The notes: generated from the sequence alone by a model not told the origin. Positions 8,139-16,457 are shown, counted from the stretch's first letter. The stretch is 38,028 nucleotides of DNA from an uncultured SAR116 cluster alpha proteobacterium (GCA_902622745.1 CACNQW010000011.1:1-38028), one strand, 5' to 3'. Numbers and translations: made by a program.

Positions 8139-8693
8139 ATGAAAGTTTTTCAAAAATTAGATGATTTTTTGGACTTTGGCTGGACACAGATTTATCGAGG
8201 AAAAGCTGACAAAAAATCACCCGCAAGACACCCTACTTTTGTTACATCAAGCACTGATGGTTTTCCGAATGCTCGTACTTTGGTAATGAGGCGGAGCGAT
8301 AGGAAAAATAACCAGATAGAGTTCCACACCGATTCAGCTTCTTCAAAAATATTAGACCTTGAGAAAAATCCTCGTGCTGGAATTCATATTTGGCTACCTA
8401 AAGCCCAACTACAAATTCAAATGGATGTTGTTATTGAAATCAAAGTTGGCGACACTACTATTCCAAATTGGAAAAATGTTCCAACTAAATCTCGAGTTGC
8501 TTATGGAACTATTCCTAACCCTGGAAGTGTCATTAAAACCCCTTTTGCTTATGATCATGTCCCAGATCATAAACGTTTTGCTGTTTTGATATGTCATATA
8601 GAATCAATTCAACTATTGCTTTTAGGGGTTAAACATATTCGTGCTAATTACAAAAAGACAAATAATTGGAAAGGAGAATGGCTTTCTCCTTAG
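8139..8693 (+). CDS. PNPOx-like FMN-binding protein (Alr4036 type)
   Basis: 184 residues of the split-barrel, pyridoxamine 5'-phosphate oxidase-like fold. The N-terminal half carries the family pattern ARHPTFVTSSTDGFPNARTLVMR, split here into HPTFVTSS and ARTLVMR around about residue 35, then EFHTDSASSK, where FMN phosphate contacts usually lie. The C-terminal tail KHIRANY...WKGEWLSP corresponds to the HRRAR...W.GEWL.P ending typical of the Alr4036-type group, so the protein looks complete. Its substrate is unknown; PdxH activity should not be assumed. Base composition is visibly richer in G+C (about 40% in 8190-8310) than the neighbours, hinting at a later arrival. No operon partner is adjacent. 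Confidence 0.75.
   Translation: MKVFQKLDDFLDFGWTQIYRGKADKKSPARHPTFVTSSTDGFPNARTLVMRRSDRKNNQIEFHTDSASSKILDLEKNPRAGIHIWLPKAQLQIQMDVVIEIKVGDTTIPNWKNVPTKSRVAYGTIPNPGSVIKTPFAYDHVPDHKRFAVLICHIESIQLLLLGVKHIRANYKKTNNWKGEWLSP
8671..8691 (+). terminator. hairpin at the 3' end of the PNPOx-like gene
   Basis: AAGGAGAA (8671-8678) and TTCTCCTT (8684-8691) form an 8-bp perfect stem with a 5-base loop, reaching into the stop codon. There is no T-run after it, so intrinsic termination is doubtful. The coded GEWLSP residues are conserved in the family, so the symmetry may be incidental. Confidence 0.25.
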
Positions 8694-8804
8694 TTTACAG
8701 GTTCAAATCTTGCTCTTAAACAAAAAAGTTTTATAAAATTACATGATTACAATTGGTTGCTTCGAATACTTATAATTTAATAATAATTTAGCTTTAGATT
8801 TTTT

Positions 8805-9797
8805 TTATAAACCCCATCTCATAGCAGCTGTATGAACAGGTGAATCCCAATGTTTTTTTAATTCTTGGTCCAGCTTAGTAATGGTCAGAGAGGCACCTTG
8901 CATCTCTAAGGATGTGCAATAATTTCCGACTAGTGATCTTGCTATCTTTATTTTTTTATTATCAAGAGTTTTTTTTGCATTATCATAGAGAAGATACAAT
9001 TCTGTTAGAGGTGTACCACCCATACCATTAACAAATAATAAAATCTCACCATTGTTTTCTAGTTTTAAGTCTTCAATTATTGCACCTAATAACTCATTTG
9101 TAATTTCTTGTGCAGATTGTACTTTATCTCTTCTTCTGCCTGGTTCTCCATGAATACCTACACCAAATTCCATTTCATCAGGGCCAAGTTCAAAAGTGGG
9201 TTTTCCAGCAGCTGGGACAGTACAGCTAGAGAAAGCCACTCCCATAGATCCTGAGTTTCTATTAACTTTATCTCCTAGAATTTTACACTCTTTTAGACTA
9301 CCTCCTGTCTCAGCAAGAGAACCAACAATTTTCTCAACAATTACAGTGGCGGCAACACCTCTTCGTCCAGTCGTATAAGATGAATCTTCAACTGCTACAT
9401 CATCGTTAATCAAAATAATTTCACTAACTCCAGTAATCATTTCTGATGCCATTTGAAAATTCATTATATCCCCAGAATAATTTTTAACAATAAACAAAAT
9501 TCCTGCACCACCTTCAACTTTTTCAGAAGCTGCAATCATTTGATCCGGAGATGGGGATGAAAAAACAAATCCCGGGCAAGCAGAATCTAACATTCCATAC
9601 CCTACAAATCCACCATGCATCGGTTCATGGCCACTTCCCCCGCCACTTATTATGGCTACTTTCCCTTTTTTAGTGGCCTTAGATCTAGTTATAAAATTTG
9701 GATCATAATGACAGGTTATAATATCTTTATGTGCAGCACCAAATCCTTGTAAACTCTCTCTTAAAAAGTCATCTGTTGAGTTTAAAAATTTCTTCAT
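8805..9797 (-). CDS. dhaK: dihydroxyacetone kinase subunit DhaK
   Basis: 330 residues, the usual DhaK length of about 330-356. The subunit binds dihydroxyacetone (or a related short ketose or aldose) covalently through a histidine. His216 in GIHGEPGRRR matches E. coli His218. GGGSGHEPMHGG at 52-63 is the phosphate and substrate loop, and INDDVAVEDS and TGRRGVAAT are also family signatures. The start is supported by AGGAG 8 bases upstream of the ATG. It is the last gene of a leftward unit, 9 bp after dhaL. No dhaM or other PTS component is here, so the phosphoryl donor may be ATP or a PTS protein encoded elsewhere. Divergent kinases of this family also act on erythrulose-type sugars, so the substrate is open. 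Confidence 0.92.
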   Translation of the reverse strand: MKKFLNSTDDFLRESLQGFGAAHKDIITCHYDPNFITRSKATKKGKVAIISGGGSGHEPMHGGFVGYGMLDSACPGFVFSSPSPDQMIAASEKVEGGAGILFIVKNYSGDIMNFQMASEMITGVSEIILINDDVAVEDSSYTTGRRGVAATVIVEKIVGSLAETGGSLKECKILGDKVNRNSGSMGVAFSSCTVPAAGKPTFELGPDEMEFGVGIHGEPGRRRDKVQSAQEITNELLGAIIEDLKLENNGEILLFVNGMGGTPLTELYLLYDNAKKTLDNKKIKIARSLVGNYCTSLEMQGASLTITKLDQELKKHWDSPVHTAAMRWGL

Positions 9798-9806
9798 ATA
9801 TTTCTC

Positions 9807-10436
9807 CTAAGTATTTAAAATTAAAATGCACACTGTTCTAATCATTAGTTGTGAAGAGCGAGCGCCTGGATCAATATGTCCCTTTGAACGCTCACCCAAA
9901 AAAGAAGCTCTGCCCTTAATAGCTAACAAATCCTTAGTTGATAACATTCCTTTTTCAGCTACTTTTATGGCTTCCCTCATTAAATCTTTAAGATCTTTTT
10001 TTTTCTCAACTCCTTGTTTTAGGCAATTAGCTACAGGTATCAAAACATCCATCATTGTTTTTTCTCCTACATCAGCCTTACCTCTTTGCTTAACCGCCTC
10101 CACACCATCCACAAACATATTTATCGCTTTTTTGTAATCAACGCCGTCATCAATATTGCTAACTTTTGCCATAGTCATGAATAGTGTACCGAACAAAGCA
10201 CCAGAAGAACCTCCAACGCCTGATAAAATTTTCATAGCTATTTGATTTAAAGCTTTTGACATTGATAAACGTTTAATTATTGGCTCTAACTCAATTACAA
10301 GTTTAATTCCTCTTTGAACATTAAATATATGATCACCATCACCAATTTCTTGATCTAATTTTTCTATTTCAGGTGCATTTTTTTCTATAACAATTTGTAT
10401 TTCTTTTGCACTTTTAATCAAAAAATTAATACTCAT
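9807..10436 (-). CDS. dhaL: dihydroxyacetone kinase subunit DhaL
   Basis: 209 residues, matching DhaL of about 210. The ADP/Mg pocket is intact: Asp28, Asp33 and Asp35 in LDQEIGDGDHIFN line up with E. coli Asp30, Asp35 and Asp37. The GVGGSSGALFGTLF loop (near 75-90) and the late DPGARSSQ segment are also present. The canonical GDGDHG reads GDGDHI here. DhaL carries the nucleotide that phosphorylates the sugar held on DhaK. The gene lies between a small ABM-like gene upstream (36 bp) and dhaK downstream (9 bp), so the three probably share a transcript. Confidence 0.92.
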   Translation of the reverse strand: MSINFLIKSAKEIQIVIEKNAPEIEKLDQEIGDGDHIFNVQRGIKLVIELEPIIKRLSMSKALNQIAMKILSGVGGSSGALFGTLFMTMAKVSNIDDGVDYKKAINMFVDGVEAVKQRGKADVGEKTMMDVLIPVANCLKQGVEKKKDLKDLMREAIKVAEKGMLSTKDLLAIKGRASFLGERSKGHIDPGARSSQLMIRTVCILILNT

Positions 10437-10472
10437 TTAACTCAGTTTAGTTATTTATTTCAGAAATAATAA

Positions 10473-10766
10473 CTAAGATTCAAAAATGACAGTGCCTGAT
10501 ACTGGGTCAGTGACACCAAGTTCTGGGGAAAGTTCTTCTAACAAATCCCTGGTCTTATCAAGTAAAGAAATCATTTCAGGCATTGCTAACCGCATCTTCT
10601 CTTCACTCTCCCATAAACCATAACCTACATAATTTTGATCGCCTGTTTTTGCCAAGATATGTAGAAGCATTCCAGACCATTTATCTGATTTTTTAAAAAT
10701 ATCCTCAAATTTAGATTGCATACCATTTTTAACCTTAAAACGAACAACATTTGTATATTTTTCCAT
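10473..10766 (-). CDS. small ABM-like (dimeric alpha/beta barrel) protein
   Basis: 97 residues. The pattern of an N-terminal strand (TNVVRFKVKNGMQSKFEDIF), a central strand and turn (YVGYGLWESEEKMRLAMPEM) and a late strand (VSGTVIFES) resembles antibiotic-biosynthesis-monooxygenase-like dimeric ferredoxin-fold proteins. No cofactor or catalytic residue can be assigned. It is the first gene of the dhaL-dhaK unit, with GGGAG about 11 bases upstream of the ATG. Its place suggests a helper role in the same sugar pathway, but this is inference. Confidence 0.6.
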   Translation of the reverse strand: MEKYTNVVRFKVKNGMQSKFEDIFKKSDKWSGMLLHILAKTGDQNYVGYGLWESEEKMRLAMPEMISLLDKTRDLLEELSPELGVTDPVSGTVIFES

Positions 10767-10831
10767 AATAAATTACTCCCAATATAATATTAGCATAGTA
10801 GATAAAGTTATAAAGATATAATAAATAAAAT

Positions 10832-10846
10832 AATTGTTTAACAATT
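10832..10846. promoter_or_regulatory. 15-bp palindrome, candidate operator of the dha unit
   Basis: AATTGTT-T-AACAATT is a perfect 7-bp dyad in the divergent space between the dha unit (start 10766) and the DUF2784 gene (start 10898). Its position suits an operator. The TTGT...ACAA shape is used by several repressor families, so no regulator can be named. The region is very AT-rich, which raises the chance of a random dyad. Confidence 0.35.
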
Positions 10847-10897
10847 GTGATATTTTGAAATAATAATTAATTATAAAAATTTAAATATTATAAATTG

Positions 10898-11275
10898 ATG
10901 AATATTATATTTTCAGAAATAGTTTTATTAGTTCATTTTTGTATTTTTTTATTTATCTTACTAAGTTTTTTTTTAATACCCATTGGTTATCATCAAAAGT
11001 GGAAATGGGTAAAAAATAGATATTACAGGTCGATCCATATCATTTTAATGGGAATTATATTTATAGAAACAATCTTGGGTTTCATGTGTCCATTGACTAT
11101 ATTAGAGAATTTTTTAAGAAATGATACAAAAGTAAATAATAAATTTACTGAGATTATACATCTAATAATGTATTGGGATTTGCCAAGTTATCAATTTATA
11201 ATTCTATATTTATTAAGTATCTTATATTTGGTATTTCTTTGGTTCTTTTTTAAACCTAATTTAAAAAAAAATTAA
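10898..11275 (+). CDS. DUF2784 family membrane protein
   Basis: 125 residues from the ATG at 10898; a TTG directly before it is a less likely start. Four hydrophobic segments are visible: about 5-27, 44-62, a weaker one near 80-92, and 98-117. DUF2784 marks are present: an early VHF, GYHQKWKWVKNRYYR, IHIILMG, and GFMCPLTILENFLR with the conserved CPLT.LE..LR. It is an inner-membrane protein of unknown function. It is transcribed away from the dha unit, and no partner is obvious. Confidence 0.75.
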   Translation: MNIIFSEIVLLVHFCIFLFILLSFFLIPIGYHQKWKWVKNRYYRSIHIILMGIIFIETILGFMCPLTILENFLRNDTKVNNKFTEIIHLIMYWDLPSYQFIILYLLSILYLVFLWFFFKPNLKKN

Positions 11276-11437
11276 ATATTACAATAATTTATCAATATAT
11301 ATATTATTTTAAATCTTTTTCTTAAGTATTAAATTTAGTAAATAAAAAAGAGATAACGTTTTTTTATAGAACTATTGTATAGTAAATTTAAGAATTTAAT
11401 TTTTAAAAATTTTATCAATTACATTATTATAAAAAAT

Positions 11438-13267
11438 ATGCAAAATAGCCAAAACATTTTTAACAAGTTTATCTCAAAAACATTTACTGAGAATGAAATA
11501 AATAAAGTAAGTTTTAAAAATTTAGATAATGATTATTCAAAAATTTGTTTTTCAATGTTATTAAAAACTTTCACAAGTCATCCTGATGCAAATCTCGCAA
11601 GACAATTTTTAGAGGAAAATCAAAATCATTCATTTAATAAATTTCTAATGAAATTTAAAAACAAAAATGTTAATGATTTTGAAAGACTAGCAAATAAAGA
11701 AAATTTGTGGAGTATTTTTTCACCTACTGCTATAACTGGGTCAATTGATCCAAAAAGTTTTAAAAACAAAATATTAGAAAAAAGAATATTAAAAAAATTA
11801 AAAAAACCTAAAAATTCAATTCAAATTCCACATAAAGAAATTTTATTTTTAAGTAATATATTAATTACTATACCGGAAGATTATAAATCAAATAACATAC
11901 CCTTAAATTTACAAAGTAGAATTAAACCATTCCTTAGTAAGAATCAAAATTATTGGTATGATCATCCAATACCAATTGACGCATTTGATCATGAAAATGA
12001 AATTTTATATGGACTTAGATATCTTGACAAAGCTCTAAATATAGAATTCACACGTGGAAATTTAAAAAACAATGAAAAAATCTCATTAATATTATCACTA
12101 TCAGTAACTCATAAAGGATTAGAAGAAATTGCTTTTGACTATGTTAAAAATAAAATTAGAGAAAAACTAAATTTAAAATTTATTAATATTTTTTTATTTG
12201 ATGAAAACAGAACTTCAAAAATAATTAAAATGCTTTTTCCTAAACATAAAAATTATGAAAAATTATTTGGCGTTAATGGAAATTATGGAAGACATTATAC
12301 ATTTTTGAAATATGCCTTAATTTTGTGGAATAAAGTAATTAATAAAAGCTTTAAGTATAGTTTTAAAATAGATCTGGATCAGGTTTTTGACCAAAATTTT
12401 CTCATTAGAATGTCAAGAATGTCAATATTTGAAATTTTTAAAAATCAAAAATATTGGGGAGGTGCTGGAATAGATTTCGAAGAAAGACTTGTTGATCTAG
12501 GAATGCTTGCTGGTGGATTAGTAAATAAAGGAGAAACTCATAAAAATTATTTAATACCAGACGTAAAAAGACCAATAAAAAAAACATTTTTTTCAACCAT
12601 TTCCTCAAAGCGAGTATTTTGCCCAGATTGGTCTCATGCTCTATCTACAGAGGCTGAAATCTTAAACGAAAAGGAAAATATTCATAGAGTTCATGTGACA
12701 GGAGGAACTACAGGTATTACTTTAAATGCATTAGAAAAATGGGCGCCCTTTACACCAAGTTTTATACACAGGGCTGAAGATCAAGCATTTATAATTTCAT
12801 CCTTAAATAAAAATGAATTTTTATCACATATACATGCTCCCTATTTAATAATGAGACATGATAAATTAGATTTTGCAAAAAGAACTGTAACCAATGCAAA
12901 ATTGGGAAAAGAAATTGGTAATTTAGAGAGAATTCTTTTATTTAGTTATTATAGTAAATGTCGGAATTTTGATTTTGATCTAATTAAGGGCCATTTATGG
13001 CCATATACATCCTCTTTTATACAAAAGTTTCCTGAAATATTACTTTATTTTATTTTATTAATTGATGGAATTTCAAAAAGCGAAGAATTTTTGCATGATG
13101 CCTCAATAAGACTTAAAAGAACACAAAATTTTTGTAATGTTAAGTTAGAAGATCAATTTAAACTTGAAAAAGAATTTTGGAAAAATTTTATTTTAAGAAC
13201 AAATAAAATTTTAGATGTTAAATCTTCTTTAAGAGAAATAATTTATTCATCTCAAATCATAAAATAA
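11438..13267 (+). CDS. large protein with GT-A glycosyltransferase-like features
   Basis: 609 residues from the first ATG (11438); a TTG at 11375 would add 21, but neither start has a clear ribosome binding site. No signal peptide or clear membrane segment is seen. The middle reads like a GT-A fold: a strand with ISLILSLSVTHKG, then GRHYTFLKYALILWNK followed by FKIDLDQVFDQ, where IDLDQ would be the DxD metal site. Later come WGGAGIDFEER, HVTGGTTGIT and FIHRAEDQAFI, the last like the acceptor/catalytic ED of such enzymes. The first 200 residues have no match I know. No polysaccharide genes adjoin it; a lipid or small-molecule acceptor is as likely as a polymer. The family call is tentative. 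Confidence 0.5.
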   Translation: MQNSQNIFNKFISKTFTENEINKVSFKNLDNDYSKICFSMLLKTFTSHPDANLARQFLEENQNHSFNKFLMKFKNKNVNDFERLANKENLWSIFSPTAITGSIDPKSFKNKILEKRILKKLKKPKNSIQIPHKEILFLSNILITIPEDYKSNNIPLNLQSRIKPFLSKNQNYWYDHPIPIDAFDHENEILYGLRYLDKALNIEFTRGNLKNNEKISLILSLSVTHKGLEEIAFDYVKNKIREKLNLKFINIFLFDENRTSKIIKMLFPKHKNYEKLFGVNGNYGRHYTFLKYALILWNKVINKSFKYSFKIDLDQVFDQNFLIRMSRMSIFEIFKNQKYWGGAGIDFEERLVDLGMLAGGLVNKGETHKNYLIPDVKRPIKKTFFSTISSKRVFCPDWSHALSTEAEILNEKENIHRVHVTGGTTGITLNALEKWAPFTPSFIHRAEDQAFIISSLNKNEFLSHIHAPYLIMRHDKLDFAKRTVTNAKLGKEIGNLERILLFSYYSKCRNFDFDLIKGHLWPYTSSFIQKFPEILLYFILLIDGISKSEEFLHDASIRLKRTQNFCNVKLEDQFKLEKEFWKNFILRTNKILDVKSSLREIIYSSQIIK

Positions 13268-13291
13268 TTTGTATGAAATCTAGTAAATGAA

Positions 13292-14104
13292 ATGATGGAT
13301 AAATCAAAAATTTTTATAATTTTAAGCTATATATTTGTAATATATATTTCTTTACTTGCACTGATTTTTATATTTCAAAGATCTCTTATGTATTTTCCAG
13401 TAAAAGAAAAAATAAGTAAATCCTTTTATAAAAATACCCAATTAAAAATCATAGATATAAGTACATCAGATGGCTTAATTTTAAAGTCTTTATATAAAAA
13501 ATCTGAAACAAATATTAATAAAACTATTCTTGTATTTCATGGGAATGCTGGTCATATTGGTCACAGAGTTAGTAAATTTAAACCTTTTATGGACAAAGGT
13601 TATGGTTTGCTTTTATTAGAATATAGAGGATATGGTGAAAACAAAGGCAAACCTACCAAATTAGGACTATATAGAGATGGGGAAGCAGCAATTAATTACC
13701 TAATTAATCAAAAAATTAAATCTAAAAATATAATAGTTTATGGAGAATCTCTAGGTACAGCAATTGCTACAAAGTTATCAACTAATTATTCTTTTAATAT
13801 GACTATCTTAGAGGCTCCGTTTACATCTGTAGCTGATGTGGCACAAAAGAGATATTGGATCTTTCCAGCAAAATATTTAGTTTTAGATAATTTTGATAAT
13901 TTAGGAATAATTGAAAAAATTAAATCTCCTTTATTATTACTACATGGCTACAAAGATTATGTAATTAACATAGCCTTTGGAAAAAAAGTATTTGAATCTG
14001 CGCCCAAACCAAAAGAAGCTCTATTCGTTCAAAATGCTGGTCACAATAACCTTTTTGAATTTAATTTAGTTAATAAAATATTAAATTATCTGAAAAAATA
14101 TTGA
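13292..14104 (+). CDS. membrane-anchored alpha/beta hydrolase (BEM46/ABHD13-like)
   Basis: 270 residues. One N-terminal membrane segment (about 8-28) is followed by an alpha/beta hydrolase domain: VFHGNAGHIGHR at 81-92 (HG oxyanion loop), nucleophile Ser153 in YGESLGTA, Asp in HGYKDYV, and His in NAGHNNLFE near the C-terminus. The FHGNAG...EYRGYG...GESLG pattern is that of the BEM46/ABHD13 group of membrane-bound serine hydrolases, whose bacterial substrates are mostly unknown. Two successive ATG codons (13292 and 13295) could start it. It lies 24 bp after the glycosyltransferase-like gene on the same strand and may be co-transcribed. Confidence 0.85.
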   Translation: MMDKSKIFIILSYIFVIYISLLALIFIFQRSLMYFPVKEKISKSFYKNTQLKIIDISTSDGLILKSLYKKSETNINKTILVFHGNAGHIGHRVSKFKPFMDKGYGLLLLEYRGYGENKGKPTKLGLYRDGEAAINYLINQKIKSKNIIVYGESLGTAIATKLSTNYSFNMTILEAPFTSVADVAQKRYWIFPAKYLVLDNFDNLGIIEKIKSPLLLLHGYKDYVINIAFGKKVFESAPKPKEALFVQNAGHNNLFEFNLVNKILNYLKKY

Positions 14105-14264
14105 TATTTATTATTTAAATTTTTCATTTATTTTTAGTTTTTTTTAGTAAAATATTATAATATTTAGATTGGCATTTGTTCAATAATTTAATAAATTCTT
14201 TATACTTTACAATTAGTTGCAATTGATAATTAAAAAATTAAATCATAATAAATTTAATTGAAAA

Positions 14265-14294
14265 TTGACAGTTAATGTATAAAAAAATTATAAT
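14265..14294 (+). promoter_or_regulatory. sigma70 promoter with perfect -35 and -10 hexamers
   Basis: TTGACA (14265-14270) and TATAAT (14289-14294) are both exact consensus, with an 18-bp spacer. Transcription would start near 14301, leaving a leader of about 14 bases before the ATG at 14315. Perfect hexamers are uncommon, so the operon below may be strongly expressed. Confidence 0.7.
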
Positions 14295-14314
14295 TTTATA
14301 TTATTGGGATAAGT

Positions 14315-15424
14315 ATGAATAAATCAAAAAAAATTGTAAATTCAGAAATTGTAGAAATTGATCATGATATTATAGAAAAATACTTTGAATTAGGTTATAC
14401 AGACGGTCTTCCAGTAGTACCTCCTACAAAAGAAAAAATAGATTTATTTGTAAATGCTCTTGGAGGAGACAGTGCTTTTGTGGAGTGTAACATTCCACCA
14501 AGATGGGGTGCATTAACAAGAGAAGTATTAGCTATAAATATGATAATGGCTGGATGCAAACCTGAATATGGGCCTGTAGTTCGTGCATCTATGAAAGCAT
14601 TAACAGAAAGACCTTTTAACTTAAATGGTGTTCAAGCAACCACACATATGGCCTCTCCTTTAATCATTGTTAATGGACCAATTGCAAAACAAATTGATAT
14701 GAATGGAGGAGCTAATGCATTTGGATCAGGTAATAGAGCCAACGCAACAATTGGAAGAGCAATTCGTTTAATAATGCTTAATGTTGGCGGAGGTAAAGCG
14801 CCTGACTTAGATAAATGTACTTTAGGAAATCCAGCAAAATATACATATTGTATTTGTGAAAATGAAGAAGCCTCCCCTTTTTCACCTTATCATGTGGAAA
14901 AAGGTTATGATGCAGATATTTCTACAGTGTTTGTAATTGCAGCAGAATCTCCTCATAGCGTTACCGACCACCTATGTAATGATCCAGAAGGTATTTTAGA
15001 TACAATGTGTTCCGCAATGAGTAACATAGCGTCAAATACATCTGTATTAAATGGTCATTGTGCTGTGGCACTTGGCCTTGAACATGCTAAAACAATTTCC
15101 AAATATGGCTGGACTAGAAATGATATTAAAAACTATTTATTTATGCATTCCGGTAATAAATTTGTAAAACATTCAAGAAATGATAAATATGGTAAAGTAT
15201 ATAACAGAAATTTACCAAAATGGTATAAACGTGATCCAGAAAGCTGGATTCCAATTATTGAAAGCCCAGAGAGAATACATTTATTTATTATTGGTGGTGA
15301 TGCAGGAAGATTTTCTGCTTTTATACCAGGATGGGGACATATGAGTAACCCTGTTTTAAAACCAATTGACGATAGTAACCAGTTAAGCAATAAAAATTGT
15401 GATGATGGATTATGTGAAGTATAG
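14315..15424 (+). CDS. UGSC-partner protein (DGLPVVPPT family)
   Basis: 369 residues, no signal peptide. The N-terminal signature GYTDGLPVVPPT (27-38) is the one I associate with proteins encoded with, or fused to, UGSC-family (seleno)protein domains. Other conserved-looking stretches are PPRWGALTREVLAINMIMAGCKPEYGPVV, shown here only to name its position at about 61-90, GSGNRANATIGRAIRLI, and LFIIGGDAGRFSA near the C-terminus. Biochemical function is not established to my knowledge; a redox or thiol-metabolic role is often assumed because of the partner. It is the first gene after a strong promoter, and its stop lies 8 bp before the UGSC-domain gene. GGGAT about 8 bases before the ATG is a weak ribosome binding site. 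Confidence 0.7.
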   Translation: MNKSKKIVNSEIVEIDHDIIEKYFELGYTDGLPVVPPTKEKIDLFVNALGGDSAFVECNIPPRWGALTREVLAINMIMAGCKPEYGPVVRASMKALTERPFNLNGVQATTHMASPLIIVNGPIAKQIDMNGGANAFGSGNRANATIGRAIRLIMLNVGGGKAPDLDKCTLGNPAKYTYCICENEEASPFSPYHVEKGYDADISTVFVIAAESPHSVTDHLCNDPEGILDTMCSAMSNIASNTSVLNGHCAVALGLEHAKTISKYGWTRNDIKNYLFMHSGNKFVKHSRNDKYGKVYNRNLPKWYKRDPESWIPIIESPERIHLFIIGGDAGRFSAFIPGWGHMSNPVLKPIDDSNQLSNKNCDDGLCEV

Positions 15425-15432
15425 GAGTTACA

Positions 15433-15990
15433 GTGAATAATAACAAAAATATATTTAAAATTTATGACCCTAGAGGAGACATTCTCTTAGAAAAAAGAAG
15501 TTTATCAAACAGAAAAAATACGCTTGAAGGTTTAAGACTAGCTATTCTTGACAACTCTAAGTGGAATGCAAATAAAATTTTACGTGGATCAGCAAGTGCT
15601 TTATCTCAAGATATAAAATTTTCAAAAGTAAATTATTATGTAAAAAAGCATGGATTTTCTACAGATGCAACTATTGAAATGATAGAAGAAATTGTTAATG
15701 ATAATGATATTGTTTTAACTGCAATCGGTGATTGTGGTTCTTGTTGTTCAAGTTGTATTAGAGATGCGGTCGCATTAGAAGATAGAGGTATTCCTTCTGC
15801 ACCAGTAATTACTACAGAATTTGTAAATGAAACAAAATTAACAAGAGTAGCTATAGGGATGCCTGATTTAAAACCAGTAGTTATAGATCATCCTGTTAGT
15901 TCAATAACTAATGATGAAGTTTTAGAAAGGGTTAAAATTATCAAAGAACAAGCACAGGAAGTCTGGCTTGGACAAAGACAAGATATTTAA
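15433..15990 (+). CDS. UGSC-family protein with a CGSC motif
   Basis: 185 residues, starting at GTG with AGGAG 8 bases upstream. The motif GDCGSCCSSCIRD (99-111) places Cys101-Gly-Ser-Cys104 where selenoprotein members have Sec-Gly-Ser-Cys. Cys105 and Cys108 add two more thiols. The following ALEDRGIPSAPVITTEF is typical of the family, which looks like a CxxC-type redox site on a Rossmann-like core. The codon at 101 is an ordinary TGT, so no selenocysteine is needed. It is encoded directly after its DGLPVVPPT partner. Its substrate is unknown. Confidence 0.75.
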   Translation: MNNNKNIFKIYDPRGDILLEKRSLSNRKNTLEGLRLAILDNSKWNANKILRGSASALSQDIKFSKVNYYVKKHGFSTDATIEMIEEIVNDNDIVLTAIGDCGSCCSSCIRDAVALEDRGIPSAPVITTEFVNETKLTRVAIGMPDLKPVVIDHPVSSITNDEVLERVKIIKEQAQEVWLGQRQDI

Positions 15991-15993
15991 TTT

Positions 15994-16389
15994 TTAAATA
16001 AATTTAATGCCCATTAAAATTAAGATTAAAAAACTTATTATCCAAATGAAAGTTCTAAAATATTTAAGACCTAAAATATAAATTGGAATATATATCAATC
16101 TTACTAAAATCCACAGTAAAGCTAAATTAAAATTATCTACTTGATTAAAAACGGATAAGAAAAATAAAATAATAAATATTGGAAGTGTTTCTAATAAATT
16201 TTTAAATGCTCTATTTGATCTATCAAAATAAGATGAATATGTTATTTCTTTGTCTCTGGATGAAAATAAATAGTCTATAGAGATATCCTTTGTTGTAAAC
16301 AACCCTATTAAAACTGGACAAAAAATATGAACAATTAATAATATACATGAGAAAAGTGCAATAATTTCCATAAATAACTCCATATACAA
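15994..16389 (-). CDS. MAPEG family membrane protein
   Basis: 131 residues with four hydrophobic segments (about 5-27, 63-82, 87-107 and 112-130). The loop RSNRAFKNLLETLPIF (57-72) carries the MAPEG signature R..RA..N..E..P, and LLWILVRLIYIPIYILG followed by R.FIW..S fits the rest. Members are membrane glutathione-transferase or peroxidase-like proteins; bacterial ones are mostly uncharacterised. The gene converges on the UGSC gene, the two stops being 3 bp apart. A Fur-box-like dyad lies about 70 bp upstream. Confidence 0.75.
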   Translation of the reverse strand: MYMELFMEIIALFSCILLIVHIFCPVLIGLFTTKDISIDYLFSSRDKEITYSSYFDRSNRAFKNLLETLPIFIILFFLSVFNQVDNFNLALLWILVRLIYIPIYILGLKYFRTFIWIISFLILILMGIKFI

Positions 16390-16457
16390 AAGAAATTACG
16401 TATTTAAAACAGATTAATTATAACTATATTAACAAAGTTTAAATCAAATTGTTTAAT

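Noticed and set aside
8359-8597. Open frames overlapping the PNPOx-like gene in other frames
   Set aside because: They have no family likeness, and the PNPOx-like frame explains the sequence.
8690-8720. tRNA fragment with a T-arm-like CAGGTTCAAATCTTG
   Set aside because: The T-stem has a wobble and a mismatch and no other tRNA part follows, so it is not annotated as a gene.
14200-14232. Inverted CAATT/AATTG motif upstream of the UGSC operon as an operator
   Set aside because: The arms are only 5 bp in a very AT-rich stretch, so chance is likely.
15721-15765. Selenocysteine in the UGSC-type protein
   Set aside because: The position is coded by TGT and no in-frame TGA is present, so Cys is used.
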